Shown: positions 40,333 through 52,755, counted from the stretch's first letter. The stretch: DNA of 64,000 nt from Cymbomonas tetramitiformis (GCA_001247695.2 LGRX02035463.1:1-64000), one strand, 5' to 3'. Notes: generated by a model not told the origin, from the sequence alone. Numbers and translations are program-made.

Positions 40333-41073
40333 GTGCTCCGCCCCTCTCTGGCCCGCCGAGTTGCCGCCTCAATCCCGTTGACAGCTTGGCAATAATCAGG
40401 TGTCGCGTTTAGTGAGGTTTCGCGAGCCGTGGCACAGATCTCGGGCGTGGGAAGCCTTTGCTGTCGAACCTTCAGGGAAATCCCAAATCCCCTTGATCAG
40501 AAAGCCGGCGGGGCACTTCAGGGGCACCTGCAGTACGTCCGTTTGTCAGAAGGCTGGCAGGGCACCTCAGGGACATCTACAGTAAATCAGGCTGCTTGCT
40601 GGCCGGCGGGATGCTTCAGGGGCGTCTGCGGCAACTCAAGTCCTTGGCTGATCAGGCTGGCGTTTCAGTGGCACCTGCTGTATCTCAGACCCTCAGCTTG
40701 GGGGCGCTTCAGGGACATACCACAGCCCGGCACCTGCGGTAAGTCAGGGCGGCCAGGCCAGAATCCTTGCGATGAGTCAGGTCCTCTTGTGGCGGCCCAC
40801 TCTCGGGGCAGCAGAGGCCGCCTGGCGTGCTCTGCCTGTGAACTGCGCGAGGCACCACCAGATTTACCGGCTTTCGGTTGCGGCCACTACAGCACGGACC
40901 GCCTGTCTCGCCACTCCCCGTGGTCAGACACCTTTTACCCGGAGCGACACCCCTCACACTGCGGGGTATTTTACCCCGGCGCCGGCGTTTGACGCATCAA
41001 CGTTGGCCGGCGCCTCTTCCCTGAGCTAGATTCCCTCTAATCACTGCCTCCCCCCCACCCTTCGGATTTGCAG

Positions 41074-44000
41074 GGTGGAGGATCCGGAGGATCGGGGATA
41101 CCTGGCGGCACCGGCTGGGTTGCCAGGGGCGGCGCCGAGTGGGTGGACCCCAAGTTTGAGGTGCTCGACTTTATCCGGTGAGAAGACCCGGGACTGCGCC
41201 AGAGAGCTCAGCCCCGCATCCCCTTCCTCCTGTATCCACCTCGCGCCCCTGGTTCTGCCACGCCTGGGGTGCCTCTCGCGCCCCTGGTTCTGCCACGCCT
41301 GGGGCGCCTCTTGAGTCCGGAGGCTCTCAAGGAGTTTGGCATCGGCTGGACCTCGCGGGAGGAGGAGGCCTGTGAGCAGCGTGAGGCACCCGCCAGGACG
41401 GAGGCCTGTGAGGAGCCGCGAGCCCTGCCCAAGCTCACTGTTCTGCTCACCCCTGGGCTCCGCAGGGATGAAGAGGCCAAGCTTGCGAGCAACACCCTGA
41501 GCCCCTCCGAGTGCCAGTCCTGCATCGACGGCATTATGGCCAAATTGTCAGGGAAGGAGACGAGTCTGGCAGGTGGGGGCCTAGTCGCCGGCTACAACCT
41601 CTGCGGCATCGCTCCTGTTCCGCCATCCAACGGGCGGCCTAGACCGCGCTCTCACCGCTCTGCCCATACCGCGCTCTCACCGTTCTGCCGCAACTTTCTG
41701 GTAGCTTCAGAACAGCCTCAGCGCTGGGCATCAGGTCAGGGATAGACTCTCCACCTCTTTATGTATAAACACGTGGAGTGGGTCAGGAGCTCCCGACAAG
41801 CACCACAGCGCCCCTCGAGGGGTTGCAGAAGGGCCTGTGGAGGAGCTCCCGACGAGCACCACAGTCCCTCAAGGACGGCAGAGCACCTTGAGAGGGCCTC
41901 CGCCACGGCCTGCGGTTGCAGGGAACCAGCGATGCAGCAAGACAATCGAACGGGTGGTGGAGCTCGTGGATACTACGAATTTTGTGGCGCTGCTCGGGAG
42001 CTTGCTCGACTCGTTCTCGGAGCTGGCGCGCAGCCCGTACGGCTCCCACGTGCTGCAGACTGCGCTGCGCGCGGTGTGGCGCCACGTGGAGCAGTGCAAG
42101 AACCTGCCCGCAGGTCCCAAGCGCCGCCTCCGCTCCCCGCTCCGCCTTTACACCCGCCTCCCCTTCCTCCCTGCCCCATCTCGATGCGGCCCTTCCCGCA
42201 TGTCCGCAATGGGCGCTGACCGCCGCGTCATTGGCATTGGGGGCATTGGCCAGGTGGCAGCCTGCAGGAGAAGCTCGTGCGTCAGCTGCAGCGCACCGGC
42301 CGTGCTTTATGCAGCCCTCCGACCGCCGCCGGGGAGGCCGGAGGGGAGCCAAAAGCCGTCGCGGCGGGCTCCGCGGGCTCGGAGGTGGGCGCTCTCATGC
42401 AGGACGCCTGCGGCACCCACGTCGTGCGAGCCTTCGCGCTGTGCCTCTGCGGTGCGGCCGCCCCCCTCCCGCTGCTTTCTTGGCGCAGCCCTCGAGGGAT
42501 GCGCCCCGGGTGGCGTGGGACGGGATGACGGCGGTGAAGTGAACTTGAGAGCCGGAGGCGCGCAGGGTACACGCCGCCCTCCAAGTCCGCCCAGGCAAAG
42601 AAGAAGAAGCCGACCCGCGGCGCCGGAACGCAAGAGGATGCCCTCCCGAAAACCAGCACCGAGCCCGTCTCGCGGCTCACTGACTGCTTCTGCCAGCTGG
42701 TGAACCAGGTGTAGCCCTCAGCCATGCCGATGCCAGGAGGCCCTGGGACGCGCATCCTGCAGGTGGCGACTGATGAGTGCACTATGATAGCTGGGCTCAC
42801 CCACGCGGCACGATCTGGGTTCACCCACGTGGCACGATCTGGGCTCATCCACGTGGCACGAAGTGACATAGCCCTAACGGATACGCCACGCTTGGGGTTC
42901 GCGTCTTGGGTCGTTGACGAAGGTCTTGGCGGAGCGTCAGCCATGCCCGATGTGTCTCGGGCGCGGTCGATCAGAGGTGCTTGGGCCAGGCGAGGGTGGC
43001 GGTGCACAGCGGTGTTCAGGCGCTCCGCGGCGGAAGTGCGCGACGAGCTCTCCCGGTTGAGTCTTGGAGTGTTATTTGAGTGCCAGGTGTCTGCCTACGT
43101 GGCTTCCGAGGGGGTCTCCGCATGCACGGGCACGTACTCGAGCCCGCTGCTGCAGCTGCTGCTGCGCCTTGCCACGGCCCTCTCTCTGCCGCACTGCACG
43201 CAGTGAGACCCCCCTTCCGCGCCCTTGCGTGCCCAGCCCAAAGTCCTTGTCAGCCACTTTGTCGCATTCGACTTGGAAACGCCTCGTCTGCCGCCTCACA
43301 CCATTCCGCCCATTCCCTCCCTCCAACCCCTCCCGCCATTACCAATGCTTCCTCCCGCCCTCCTACCCCTCCCACCCTCCGCCTACTGCCATCTTGGAAG
43401 GGCGCGCCTTGCTTGCGCCGCAGGCCGTTGGAGCGCCCACCGCCACTCCCGCACTTGGGCATCAGGGACCTCCAGACAAGAGCTGACTCGATGCACCTGC
43501 GGCTGCGCTTCCAGGGCCGTGCTGGATGCGTTCATCACCTCGTCTGACTTAGAGGACGTTGCAGAGACGCTCATCAATTCGCAGGTCTCGCTGCTGTTTC
43601 ATCTGCGCCTCCCAGGCAGTGGCGGCCACATCGTGTCCAAACTGCTGCATGCTTCCTATAGGCTCACAAGCAACGGAGTCTCGGCTCCGTAGCTGCTCCG
43701 GGGGCCGCGTTTTCGGTGACTTTTCCGAGGGCTATCTCTAGTTTCGGTGGAAACTGAAGGGCGTGCGTAAAAGGGGGGGGTCAGTAGCATAGAACAGGCT
43801 TTTGCTGGCCAGCCGCCCAATGGAACGCAGATGGGGGGGGATAATGGAGTGCAGAGGGGTTGAATATGCGGGGAGGTGGGGTGTGGGCAGGCCGGGAGCC
43901 GGCTAATGGAGGCGGTGCTGGAGACCGCTCCGGATGCAATCATGGACCTCCTGGTGAAGAGGTATTAGCCCCCTTTCAGCCCGTGCCCAAGCTGACTCTT

Positions 44001-46830
44001 GCGCATATGCCACGTTTCTACCCTGACCGCCTCCTGCCTACATTTCGAGCTTAAGGGTTTTACCCAAAATTCTGCAGGGGGGCGGCGGCGGGGGGAGGGG
44101 CTTGGCTGTGGTGCAGTGAGGTGGGTGGATGTTGAGGGGGATGCGCATCTTGCGGCAGGTACTTCATGCCGCGGGTGAATGGCTGGAGCGGGGGAAGCAA
44201 GCACCAGTACCGCCCGACGCCGCTGTTTGGCCCGTTCGTGCTCCAGAAGCTCATGGAGTGCGTGCATGACCCGACTCTGACGCAAAGCCTCCTCGGCCCA
44301 GAGTGCGCTCCCCTGGATCCCCCCCCTACCCCCTCCCCACCAATCGGGGATGAAAAGTCATACTCCTTTAAAGAGGACGCGCTGCGGCCTGCGGCTGCTG
44401 GATATCTAGCTGGAGGGATCCGACGGCTCACGCTGATGCAGGGGGCGGAGGCTCTCAGTGTTCACGGAGATTGTCGGAGCAGGATAGGGCAAGCCGTCTG
44501 ACGGCCCGGATTGTAATGCGGAGCGGCTTCAGCAAGCCGTCCGACGGCCCGGATTGTAATGCGGAGCGGCTTCAGCAAGCTGTCCGACGGCCCGGATTGT
44601 AATGCGGAGCGGCTTCAGCAAGCCGTCCGACAGGCCGGATTGTAATGCGGAGCGGCTTCAGCAAGCCGTCCGACGGCCTGGATCGTAATGCGGAGCGGCT
44701 TCAGCAAGCCGTCCGACGGCCTGGATCGTAATGCGGAGCGGCTTCAGCAAGCGGCGCTGCGATTGATGCATGGACGCAGCTCGCTGCTGGGTGCTGAGGT
44801 ACACTGTGGGGAGAGGCATACACGGCACAGGTGATAGCGATGAGGGCCGGCGGGGGGGGGCGCTCGGGGCTGCAGGGGAGTGGACCTCGCGGCATGCCTC
44901 AAGGGGCGCCACAACGCCACCGCCGTGATGCTGGCGGCAAAGTGCGTGGAGGCGAGCGCGCGGGTCGGGGTGGCCGGGGAGCATGTCGGCAAAACGGTGC
45001 TCGAGGCGCTGGCCATTCCCGTGGGGGGGCTAGCCCTGCGGGTATGGCCGGTGCTGCTCGCGCTAGACCCCGGCGCTCGGCTACTCGAGGGAGCCGCTGC
45101 AGTGGCGGCTGCCGCAGGAGCCAGCTTCGGCAAGGGTGGCAAGGGTGGCAAGGGTGGCAAGGGTGGACAAGGCAAAGGCGGCGAGGCTGAAATGGTGAGT
45201 CCCGGATGATCTTCGCCCCCGCAGCCCTCCGCTCCCTCTGACTCTCCTGACCCTCCGCAGCCCTCTGCCCTCTGACCCCTCCATCCTCTGACTCTTCGAC
45301 CCTCCGCAGCCCTCTGACCCTCCATCCCTCTGACTCTTCTGACCCTCCGCAGCCCTCTGACCCCTCCATCTCTCTGTCTCTTCTGACCCTCCGCAGCCCT
45401 CTGACCCCTCCATCCCTCTTGTCCCTCGCATTCTTGCGGGCTGGAACGAGCTGAAGGCATGCCGTTACCGATTGGCGGAATGCCGATTTGTAAAAAGCAG
45501 CGCGTGCGCTTTATGGACACGCTGATTGACGCGGGGCCTTGACGTGCTGCACCTGCTGGGGAGCATCTTGGGCAGGGAGGCGAAGGAAAGCAATACGCGT
45601 CAGAGGGGGGGGCGGCGGAGTGGGGGTGCGGAATGCGGAGCACCCCAGCTGGGGGCTCGCTGCTCTCAGCGCTGGTGCAGCTGCCTTATAGTGCTGTGCA
45701 GCCGGTCGCGGACGGCTTGCTTGAACTAGCGCGGACCTCCCCCAAGCGCGCCACTATCGCCCCCGTGCCCAGCCTCGCCCGATCCTTCCTCAGAAGTCAG
45801 GTTCTTTTTTCTCTCACCATGAACACGGTGTTCTGATGCGGGGCGGCGCGAGAAGAGGGAGGTTGATGGAGGTGGGCGGTCCACCTGGCGCGACGCGGCG
45901 GAGCGCAACCAGAGCACAGCGCACGCTCTCGCTGTGGCGCGCCGTCTCCGCGGTGCGTGGGCGAGGCGGCGGTGCCAACGGAGCACAGGGGCGTCGTGTG
46001 GACCAGCCGCGCACGTTGACTTGGGGCGGAGATGCTGGGTGGCGGGTGCTCGGGCAGATCCTCCCCTGGATGGCCATGGACCGAACTTGTAGCCGAGCTC
46101 TGGAGGTGAGCCCAATTGCTGTGGCCCCGGGGGTGGCGACGCGTCCATCTCTCGGCACCGAGTGTGGGGTCATTTACGCTGCTGAGTGCGGGGGATGCGC
46201 GCCAGGCCGCCATGAAGCCCTCGAGCCAGCTCCCCGCGCGGGTCAAGCTGGAGGCCGTGAAGAACCTCGTGGCGGTGCCCAAAGCCTTGGAGAGATGCAG
46301 CCTGCACCCTGCCGGCGGGTACGGTGCTGCGACCCATTCATAACGGCCGCCGCCCCATGGTCCAAAGCACTCCCCCCTTCTGCTCCCTGTCTGCTCCCTG
46401 CCACTCGCGCTCAGCCCTCCTCCCTGCCACTCGCGCTCAGCCCTCCTCCCTGCCACTCGCGCTCAGCCCTCCTCCAGCTTCCCGCCCTGCTCGCTCTGCC
46501 AGCTCTGCCTCGCAGGCACCTATCCGGGGCATGGGGGATGAGAGGAACGTGCGGAGGGGGGCTTGCTCTGTCGGGCAGGTATGTGCTGTCTGCGATGTGG
46601 AATGCGGCCGAGGGGGAGGACCCGGAGGTGAGGCACTGCATGGCGCGGAAGATGAAGTCCGACGAGCTACAGCTGCGCTCGCGGAACGCCGCTTTGTGGC
46701 ACAAGTGTGACCTCGACCTCTGGCAGGACGAATACGGCGCCCTGCACGAGGAGGAGCCTGACGCTGCAGTGCACGAAGACAAGCCTGACGCTGCAGCCCT
46801 TGGCACCTCTTCCCCACAAGACCAGATCAA
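41074..46830 (+). CDS. NOP9: Pumilio-repeat nucleolar protein, NOP9/APUM23-like (multi-exon)
   Basis: Exons I support: 41074-41177 (GGGSGGSG .. EWVDPKFEVLDFIR), 41466-41572, 41922-42113 (FSELARSPYGSHVLQTAL), 42254 to about 42450 (LMQDACGTHVVRAFALCLCG), about 42570-42700, 43019-43201, about 43518-43690, 43891-43962 (GSRLMEAVLETAPDAIMDLL), 44159-44301 (FGPFVLQKLMECV), about 44876-45194 (VGKTVLEALA), about 45640-45760, about 46180-46317 and 46580-46830 (RYVLSAMWNAAEGE .. LWHKCDLDLW). The first four join in phase. The repeated pattern of a helix, GSHVLQ or GTHVVR, and a second helix is that of Puf repeats, and the last exon resembles the C-terminus of NOP9/APUM23, which binds 18S pre-rRNA and is needed for small-subunit maturation in the nucleolus. 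Exon borders are approximate, and some exons between 45.5 and 46.3 kb are uncertain. Confidence 0.65.
44485..44757 (+). repeat. 43-bp minisatellite, six units, in intron
   Basis: Units with GGATTGTAATGCGGAGCGGC start at 44508, 44551, 44594 and 44637, and with GGATCG at 44680 and 44723, an exact 43-bp period. The period is not a multiple of three and the array lies between two Puf exons. Confidence 0.9.
45240..45425 (+). repeat. ~45-bp pyrimidine-rich minisatellite in intron
   Basis: About four units of CTGACCCTCCGCAGCCCTCT with CCCCTCCATC. Each contains a pyrimidine tract plus CCGCAG, a good imitation of a 3' splice site. Similar short reiterations (CTGCCACTCGCGCTCAGCCC) occur at 46390-46480, and CGCCCCTGGTTCTGCCACGC is repeated at 41245-41305. 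Confidence 0.8.
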
Positions 46831-46979
46831 GGTCAGCCCCCCCCTCCCTGCAGGCCCTCCAGCCTGAGGTACCTCCCTCAGTGCTCACGTGTGCTCGCCT
46901 GCCAGTAAGGAAGGAAGGAGGACTGCGCACCGTGTTGCACCCGCTTTGTGGGAGCACCCGACTAGACACCTATTCACCG

Positions 46980-47420
46980 GAACCTCTGACATGGAGCGCC
47001 TAGAAATTCGGCAAGAAGTCACCCAAGGGAGTAAATCCGTAGCACCCTATGCGGCACTTTCAATGAGGGTCCCATCGTGGGAGGTTTGGGGGGGTCCATC
47101 CTTACAGCATGACGCAACGGAGGGCGCGGAGGAACATGACGAGGCGGAGGGCGATGGGAAGAAAAAGAAAAAGAAGTGGACACGCGAGGAGCGCGAGGAG
47201 CAGGAGAGGAAGAAGGAGAAGAAGAAGGGCGAGCCGGCTGCGGGAATCCAAAAGAAGGCACGTCGCAGGCTCGAGATTGAGATGCGGAGCTTTGTTGGAA
47301 AGGACGAGAGAGGGCCAGTGTTTCAGCAGACATACGTTTGCATGAAGGCGGGTGGAAGTTCAAAGGTTGTAGCTGAAGATGCGTGCACCACCAGCTGCAG
47401 GCCCGCATCTGCCGCGCGCC
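46980..47420 (+). CDS. Lysine/glutamate-rich exon(s), probably same host gene
   Basis: The frame open at 46889-47545 has a strongly charged stretch between about 47110 and 47290 (EEHDEAEGDGKKKKKKWT, REEREEQERKKEKKK) and then RRRLEIEMRSFVGKDERG. It looks like a nucleolar-type basic/acidic region and lies between the last Puf exon and the basic C-terminal exon. Splice borders are not resolved. It could alternatively be a small separate gene. Confidence 0.45.
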
Positions 47421-47504
47421 AGCGTCCTCCAAAAGTCCCTCGCAGCATTGTAGGTGTCGTGGAAGCTGTGACACTGGCTGCCAGGAGGGCTGTCTTCAGG
47501 GCAT

Positions 47505-48003
47505 GCAGAGCGGTAGGGTTGCCGTCAGGGGGTGCAGAGCGGTAGGGTTGCCTTCAAGGGGTGCAGAGCGGTAGGGTTGCCTTCATGGGGTGCAGAGCGG
47601 TAGGGTTGCCTCATGGGGTGCAGAGCGGTAGGGTTGCCTCAAGGGGTGCAGAGCGGTAGGGTTGCCTTCAAGGGGTGCAGAGCGGTAGGGTTGCCTTCAT
47701 GGGGTGCAGAGCAGGGTTGCCTTCATGGGGTGCAGAGCGGTAGGGTTGCCTTCAAGGGGTGCAGAGCGGTAGGGGTTGCCTTCAAGGGGTGCAGAGCGGT
47801 AGGGTTGCCTTCATGGGGTGCAGAGCGGTAGGGTTGCCTTCAAGGGGTGCAGAGCGGTGGGTTGCCTTCAAGGGGTGCGGAGCGGTAGGGTTGCCATCAA
47901 GAGCCGCGGCAGAGCGGTAGGGTTGCCTTCAAGGGGTGCAGAGCGGTAGGGTTGCCTCAAGGGGTGCAGAGCGGTGTGACTGCCTTCAAGGGGTGCAGAG
48001 CGG
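47505..48003 (+). repeat. 29-bp minisatellite, about 17 units
   Basis: Unit GCAGAGCGGTAGGGTTGCC followed by TTCAAGGGGT, repeated at 29-bp spacing (for example 47534, 47563) with small deletions. G-rich on the plus strand. It lies between two lysine-rich coding blocks and is probably intronic. Confidence 0.92.
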
Positions 48004-48169
48004 TGCCATGCGTAGGGCTGCTGATGGAGGGCGGAAAGCAATGTCGCATATAGGGCTGTCTCTAGGGGGTAAGGCATGCTATCATCGCTGTAAGCGTTTT
48101 CTTTTGCATTTTATGTGGCACGGTGATATGAGCACGTTATGCGGCATGGTAATATGTGCCGGTGGCTGT

Positions 48170-48875
48170 AGCTGGCTTGGCAGCGTGTGGTGACACCAAA
48201 CTCGTGGATGTGGCACAGGGCGACCCGGAGAGCTCTGATGAGGATGACGCAGTCCACATCAAAAGCAAATCCGAAAAAAAGAAAAGAAAAGGCAAGGGCG
48301 ATATAGAGGATGAGTTGGCTCAGAAGAAGGGGGGAGATTCTAAGTCCAAAGCACTGGAGAAGGGCGACGGGCTTGTTGAGGGGGAGGAGACTGAGAAGAA
48401 GAAGCAGAAGAAGGATAAAAAGAGGAAAAGAGATAACTTAGGCAAGTCTGAATTAGAGGGTGAAAAGGATGGTGCAGAAAGCAGTAAGGAGAAGATGGCG
48501 AAGAAGCGAGAGGCAGATCCTGAGGAAACTGCGGACAGCAAGGGTGGAGAAAGGAACGGAAATAGTAAGGGGAAGAAGGAGAAGAAAGAGAAGAAGGAGA
48601 AGAAGAAGGAAAAAAGTGGGAAGACAAAGGCTGATCAGGATTGCGAGGTAGATGGCAATAAGGAGAAGGGAACTACGGGAATGAAAAGGACTGCTGCTGC
48701 TTCCAATGATTCTGGGGATGAAACTGAGGGCAAGTTAGATCAAGCACCAAGGCAGAAAAAAAATAAGAACCTGGAGCAGGCAACTGGGGATCAGGAGGTA
48801 GATGAGCCCCCAGCTTTCTTCTTATTCTCAGCCTCAAAAAAAGCAGCATTAGCGCCCCCCAAGTCGAAACTCTGA
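48170..48875 (+). CDS. Lysine-rich C-terminal exon (nucleolar-type tail)
   Basis: Open frame from a probable acceptor near 48160 to the TGA at 48873-48875. The protein is almost entirely Lys, Glu, Asp and Ser (SEKKKRKGKGDIEDE, EKKKQKKDKKRKRDN, KKEKKEKKEKKKEKSGKT) with acidic patches such as SSDEDD at the start, and ends PPAFFLFSASKKAALAPPKS. Such tails are common in nucleolar ribosome-biogenesis proteins and fit the Puf-type gene upstream. No enzyme domain is present. Whether it belongs to the same transcript needs cDNA. Confidence 0.6.
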
Positions 48876-50027
48876 TGAATGCATTCAGTAATGGCTTTGG
48901 CCATGTGTATGCCGCATGCGTGTTGGTATTGTTGATTGGTTTTTTAAAAATGAATTGTGGTTGGCTGCGGATGCTGATTTGGTGTTGAGAATAACTTGTT
49001 TGACTCCTCATTTGCAATTCCTGATTGTGGGACAATTCGTTGGATGCTAACGGGGGGCTTCCCGCCTTTAGTCATTGGTCGCTGATCTCATTACTTTCGT
49101 CGATAAATGAAGACTGAGCGGTATTATTATTGTGTTGCTAGAGGGTTTGGGCCTTGGGGTTAGGCTGGCAGTATCCCCACCTAGCATCACAAGCCTATAG
49201 TTTCAATCTCTGGATAAAACCCCGCGGCTATTTCGACAATTAAACATTCGATGACGATGGTACCATGAAATAAAATATACCTACTTATTACAGAAGTTAA
49301 ATATCATTAGCGGTGGAATTTGCTCAGCTTTTAGTGCGTAATGTAACCTGGTTGGTTATGGAAATTGGGTGGGAAGCTGATTAGGCACATCTTGTTGATG
49401 CGGTATGCGAAAGGTTGTGCAAAATGATGAACACGTTTTTGCGAAAGTTATTCAATGTTTTGTGTTGTGGACTTTTAATGACATTTTGTTTACTGGTTGA
49501 AATGGGTATATTTAATGACAGAAACCACCAGCAGGGTAAACATCAGTATGCACATCCCTCTCATTCGCTGCGGCCTGCGTGTTTGTGTTGGTGGGTTTAG
49601 CAATCGATGTTATCGTGAGGGTTCGCAATGTTGCCACGTTCGCAGTCGAACGATATGCGATGGCTTGGGTCGTACTCCTGGATTGTATTGGTTGGACAGA
49701 GGAACGGTTTTGGTTGTCAGCGATTCCACTGGCAGTTTGCAAGATTCTGCGAGTTGTGTCATTTTATTGCTCGAAACACAGTGGCGGGCGTATGGCGTCT
49801 GCTTGCTTGCAGCGATTCTGCGGCGACGTGCAGAGAATTTGTGAGACAAGTGCCAAGTCTGCAAGCGAGCGCTTACCGGCGTCGTTTCGCATAAATCTTC
49901 TCAACATCGCGATATTGTTGCAGTCGAGTGGATTAGCGTCGCGTGTATTTTCTGCCATCATCAGTGCGTCCATGTTGGATTCCGGTTATATCCTATAGCA
50001 TATGTATATATATATATAGGGATAAGT
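48876..50027. other. Intergenic DNA, no supported gene
   Basis: AT-rich. Open frames such as 49579-49998 (139 codons, with hydrophobic stretches) have no recognised domain and no clear start context, and overlap frames on the other strand. TATATATATA occurs at about 50003. Nothing else is supported. Confidence 0.4.
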
Positions 50028-50285
50028 CTACATCGGGGGCCGACATTTCATTTAAATCCACATCGGGGGCCGACGTCTCATTTTAATCCACATCGGGGGC
50101 GATGCTTCATTTTAATCCACATCGGGGCAGACACTTCATTTTAATCCACATCGGGGGCAGACACTTCATTTTAATCCACATCGGGGGTAGACATGTCATT
50201 TTAATCTACATCGGGGGCTGACATGTCATTTTAATCTACATCGGGGGCCGACATCTCATTTTAATCCACATCGGGTGTAGACATC
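50028..50285. repeat. ~30-bp tandem array, nine units
   Basis: Units of ACATCGGGGGCCGACATYTC followed by ATTTTAATCC recur nine times with small changes. The array ends exactly where the LTR of the next element begins (TGTGGGAGGC at 50286), so the element may have inserted at the array edge or been captured there. Confidence 0.88.
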
Positions 50286-50800
50286 TGTGGGAGGCAGCTG
50301 TAACCCTCCTCACATAACAGACACTGTAACTACTTGTGATGGGACTCATATAAAGCAAGGTTTTATATTATGCTTTATAAGGTCATAGTGAGCTATGTCA
50401 CTCTTAGGATCTATGTCCTGACTTACTACATATACTTGCAGGTAAGAATTAGGTATTATTTGACTTTTGCCATGCGGCTGTTTTACTCTAGAAATCTCAA
50501 CTGTTTCTTTGGCCTTGGCCATTACTTATTCACTCAGCTCTCTGAGGTAATCCTAGTCAGCATGGCCAAGTCTCATCAACCTATCATATGCTTGTACTAC
50601 ATTATCATGCAGTATGATGTGCCAGTATTCTACATGTCACATTATTACACAGTACAGTGGTACTGTGTACTCCCATATAAGGGGGGTCTCTTCCTCAACA
50701 GGGGTCTCGGGCGCTAATGCTGTAAGGCGCGTATGACACTTCTGGCATGTATGACATTGCTGAGTCATCCGCGCATGACACCGTGTGTTGTCCTAGCACA
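50286..50800 (-). repeat. 3' LTR of second gypsy element (single copy)
   Basis: On the minus strand it starts TGTGCTAGGACAACACACGG directly after a G-rich purine tract and ends at the TG complement at 50286 (CTCCCACA). No second copy is in the window, as the element is 5'-truncated. The left limit is inferred from TG..CA ends and the edge of the tandem array. Confidence 0.6.
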
Positions 50801-50855
50801 ACTCCCCCCCCCTTCAGGTGGGAAGCGTCCTCGCTTGTGCTTAGATGCACAGTCG

Positions 50856-52755
50856 TTAGGCTGATTCGGAGCCCATGGTGTCCCACTCGCTGTCGTCGGA
50901 CATCACTGGTGGCGGCGTAGGGCTGTACTCCGGCATCAAGGTCACAGGCTCCTCGTCAACTTCTTCCGGATTAGCGCAGACTCTTTCATCGTTGAGATCT
51001 GTCTCATTTTCATCTCTCCAGAGCAGCTCCGCTAGGTATTCACACACCGCTGCGATTGCCCCCACGGGCTGTTCCGCCGGTAGAGAGCTGAATAATTGTT
51101 TAAGCAAGGCTGCGGGGATGCCATACACGTGCGTGCCATCCAGCTCCCATACCTGGCCTAGGGTCGCCCGACTCTCTGCTGGTGGAGCCGCTCTGCGCCA
51201 TCTTCTCGTGTCGACCATAACGGCGTTTGAAGTCGCAGGGGTTTTCGGGGTCGCAAGACTTCAGGGTGGTGATAGGCGCGTTGGTCCAGAAGTGGGTGGG
51301 GTTCTTGTAGGGCATACCATACTTACAATACGTAGCCAGATGCGGAGGTGGCAACCCTTGCATGCATCGGCGAGTGTGTAACCCATGAGGAGCTCGGCCA
51401 CGCGGGTTCTCGATGAAGTAGAAGCTCGGCTGGAGGTACTCGATGATCTCCAGCGTTCTCCGCACTTGCCTGTCAGCACCACGCAAGTTTCGTAGCCCTA
51501 CCGTTTTGGCTTGGCTGTACTCTGTGCATGGAGGGCTCGCCCAAATGACGTCAAAGTGCTTGGGCGAGAACTGCCGATAGTCCCAGTGCAGGATGTTTTC
51601 GCAGTGAGTGGGCTTCCATCGGTTCTGGATGTCCACCGAGACTACTTCACACCCAGGAAACTGCTTGCTGAACTGTCGTTCGACGGAGCCCGTGCCACAA
51701 AACAACACCAAGATCCGTATTGGGCGTCGAGACGGCTGTAGGCGTGCTGCTCCTCGTCCAGGTCCTTGGGATGGCATGAAACTAGTGGGCGACACCGTCG
51801 CGAATGTGCCCACCTCGTCGTCGGCTCGTTCTTCCGGGATCCACGCCATTCCGTCCGCCTGTAGCTCTTCAGGATCCGTCAACCATATCGCTCCTGCTGA
51901 CTCCTCGCGTTTGCGAGTGACTCTGCTCTTTTCACGTTCTTGCCTCTTGGCCTCGACCTTCTCGAACTCCTGAAGAGCGCGGTTAGGTATCCCTTTTCGG
52001 CCAACTCCATCGAACTCGAGGTCCTCGCGAGTTTTCCATTCATTCTCGGAGCGCGGCATACCTACCCATTTGACCATGTACTCCGTCCATGTCCGCCCGC
52101 TACGTCTCCTCGTGCGTGACCTCTCAATGCACTCCACCGCCATCTCCTTACGACCGCTTACGTCCACAGGGGGAGGCGGAATCTCCGCACTTCTGTCCGC
52201 GAACTTGTCCTGGCCCGACTCCACTGGGGTGAGTCTATCCACGGTGAAGACGTCGTGCACCTTCCACTGTGGTGGTAGCTTCAGGCGGTAAGCCGCGGGG
52301 GCCCCTCGGTCCTCGGGGGCGAGCTCCATCTGCCAATCGTTGTGGAAGGCCTCCAGTACCTCCATCGGGCCCAGGCGCTTCTTCAGCAACTTCTTGTGTA
52401 GGCCCCGATCCCCGGGCTGGGTGAGATGCGTGGCGTCCACCCACACCATGCCACCTATTGCGTACCGGCGAGCGCGATGGCGAGCGTCATACTGGGCCAC
52501 TTGCTGCTGCTGAGCTACCAGCAACCTATCGCGAGCAGTCTGCAACTGCTGAACAAACTGCCGGACGGTCTCGTGGGCCGTGCCTTTCTTCACGACGTCC
52601 CCTCTCCCCCTTGGCGCGGCCCCTACGAGAGGCCAATGCAGCTTCTATGAAGAAGTCGAGCTGCGACGCCGGGGCATGCCCATAGCAAAGCTCGAAGGGT
52701 GTGAATCCAGTAACCGCGGACCTGGAGTCGTTAATGGCGTACTCCACCGGGGTGC
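50856..52755 (-). CDS. pol: Integrase end, chromodomain and C5-cytosine methyltransferase of second gypsy element
   Basis: Reading the minus strand from the LINE edge: PVEYAINDSR and GFTPFELCYGHAP (end of integrase core; frame 52526-52755), then the frame from 52593 (RYAIGGMVWVDATHL, the SH3-like part), a chromodomain at 52010-52140 (YMVKWVGMPRSENEWKTRED), and a C5-cytosine methyltransferase with ILVLFCGTGSVERQF (cofactor loop), IWASPPCTEYS (catalytic Cys, near 51530) and FYFIENPRG (Glu motif VI, intact, near 51410). A frameshift near 51200 moves the end of the methyltransferase to another frame (VWELDGTHVYGIPAALLKQL) that stops at 50856. Chromodomains target chromovirus integration to methylated histones; a C-terminal cytosine methyltransferase is unusual. 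Key catalytic residues are kept but the frame is broken. Confidence 0.82.

Noticed and set aside
44744..45643. 299-codon minus-strand ORF rich in Pro, Ala and Arg
   Set aside because: It is antisense to GC-rich Puf exons and a minisatellite and has no domain; a typical shadow ORF of high-GC DNA.
49579..49998. 139-codon hydrophobic ORF as a gene
   Set aside because: No domain, no start context, overlapping open frames on both strands; kept as intergenic.
50028..50285. CRISPR-like array of 30-bp repeats
   Set aside because: Units are contiguous without spacers and the context is eukaryotic; it is a simple tandem array.
50370..50717. 115-codon ORF
   Set aside because: It lies within the inferred LTR of the second gypsy element, is antisense to its TATA-like region, and has no domain.
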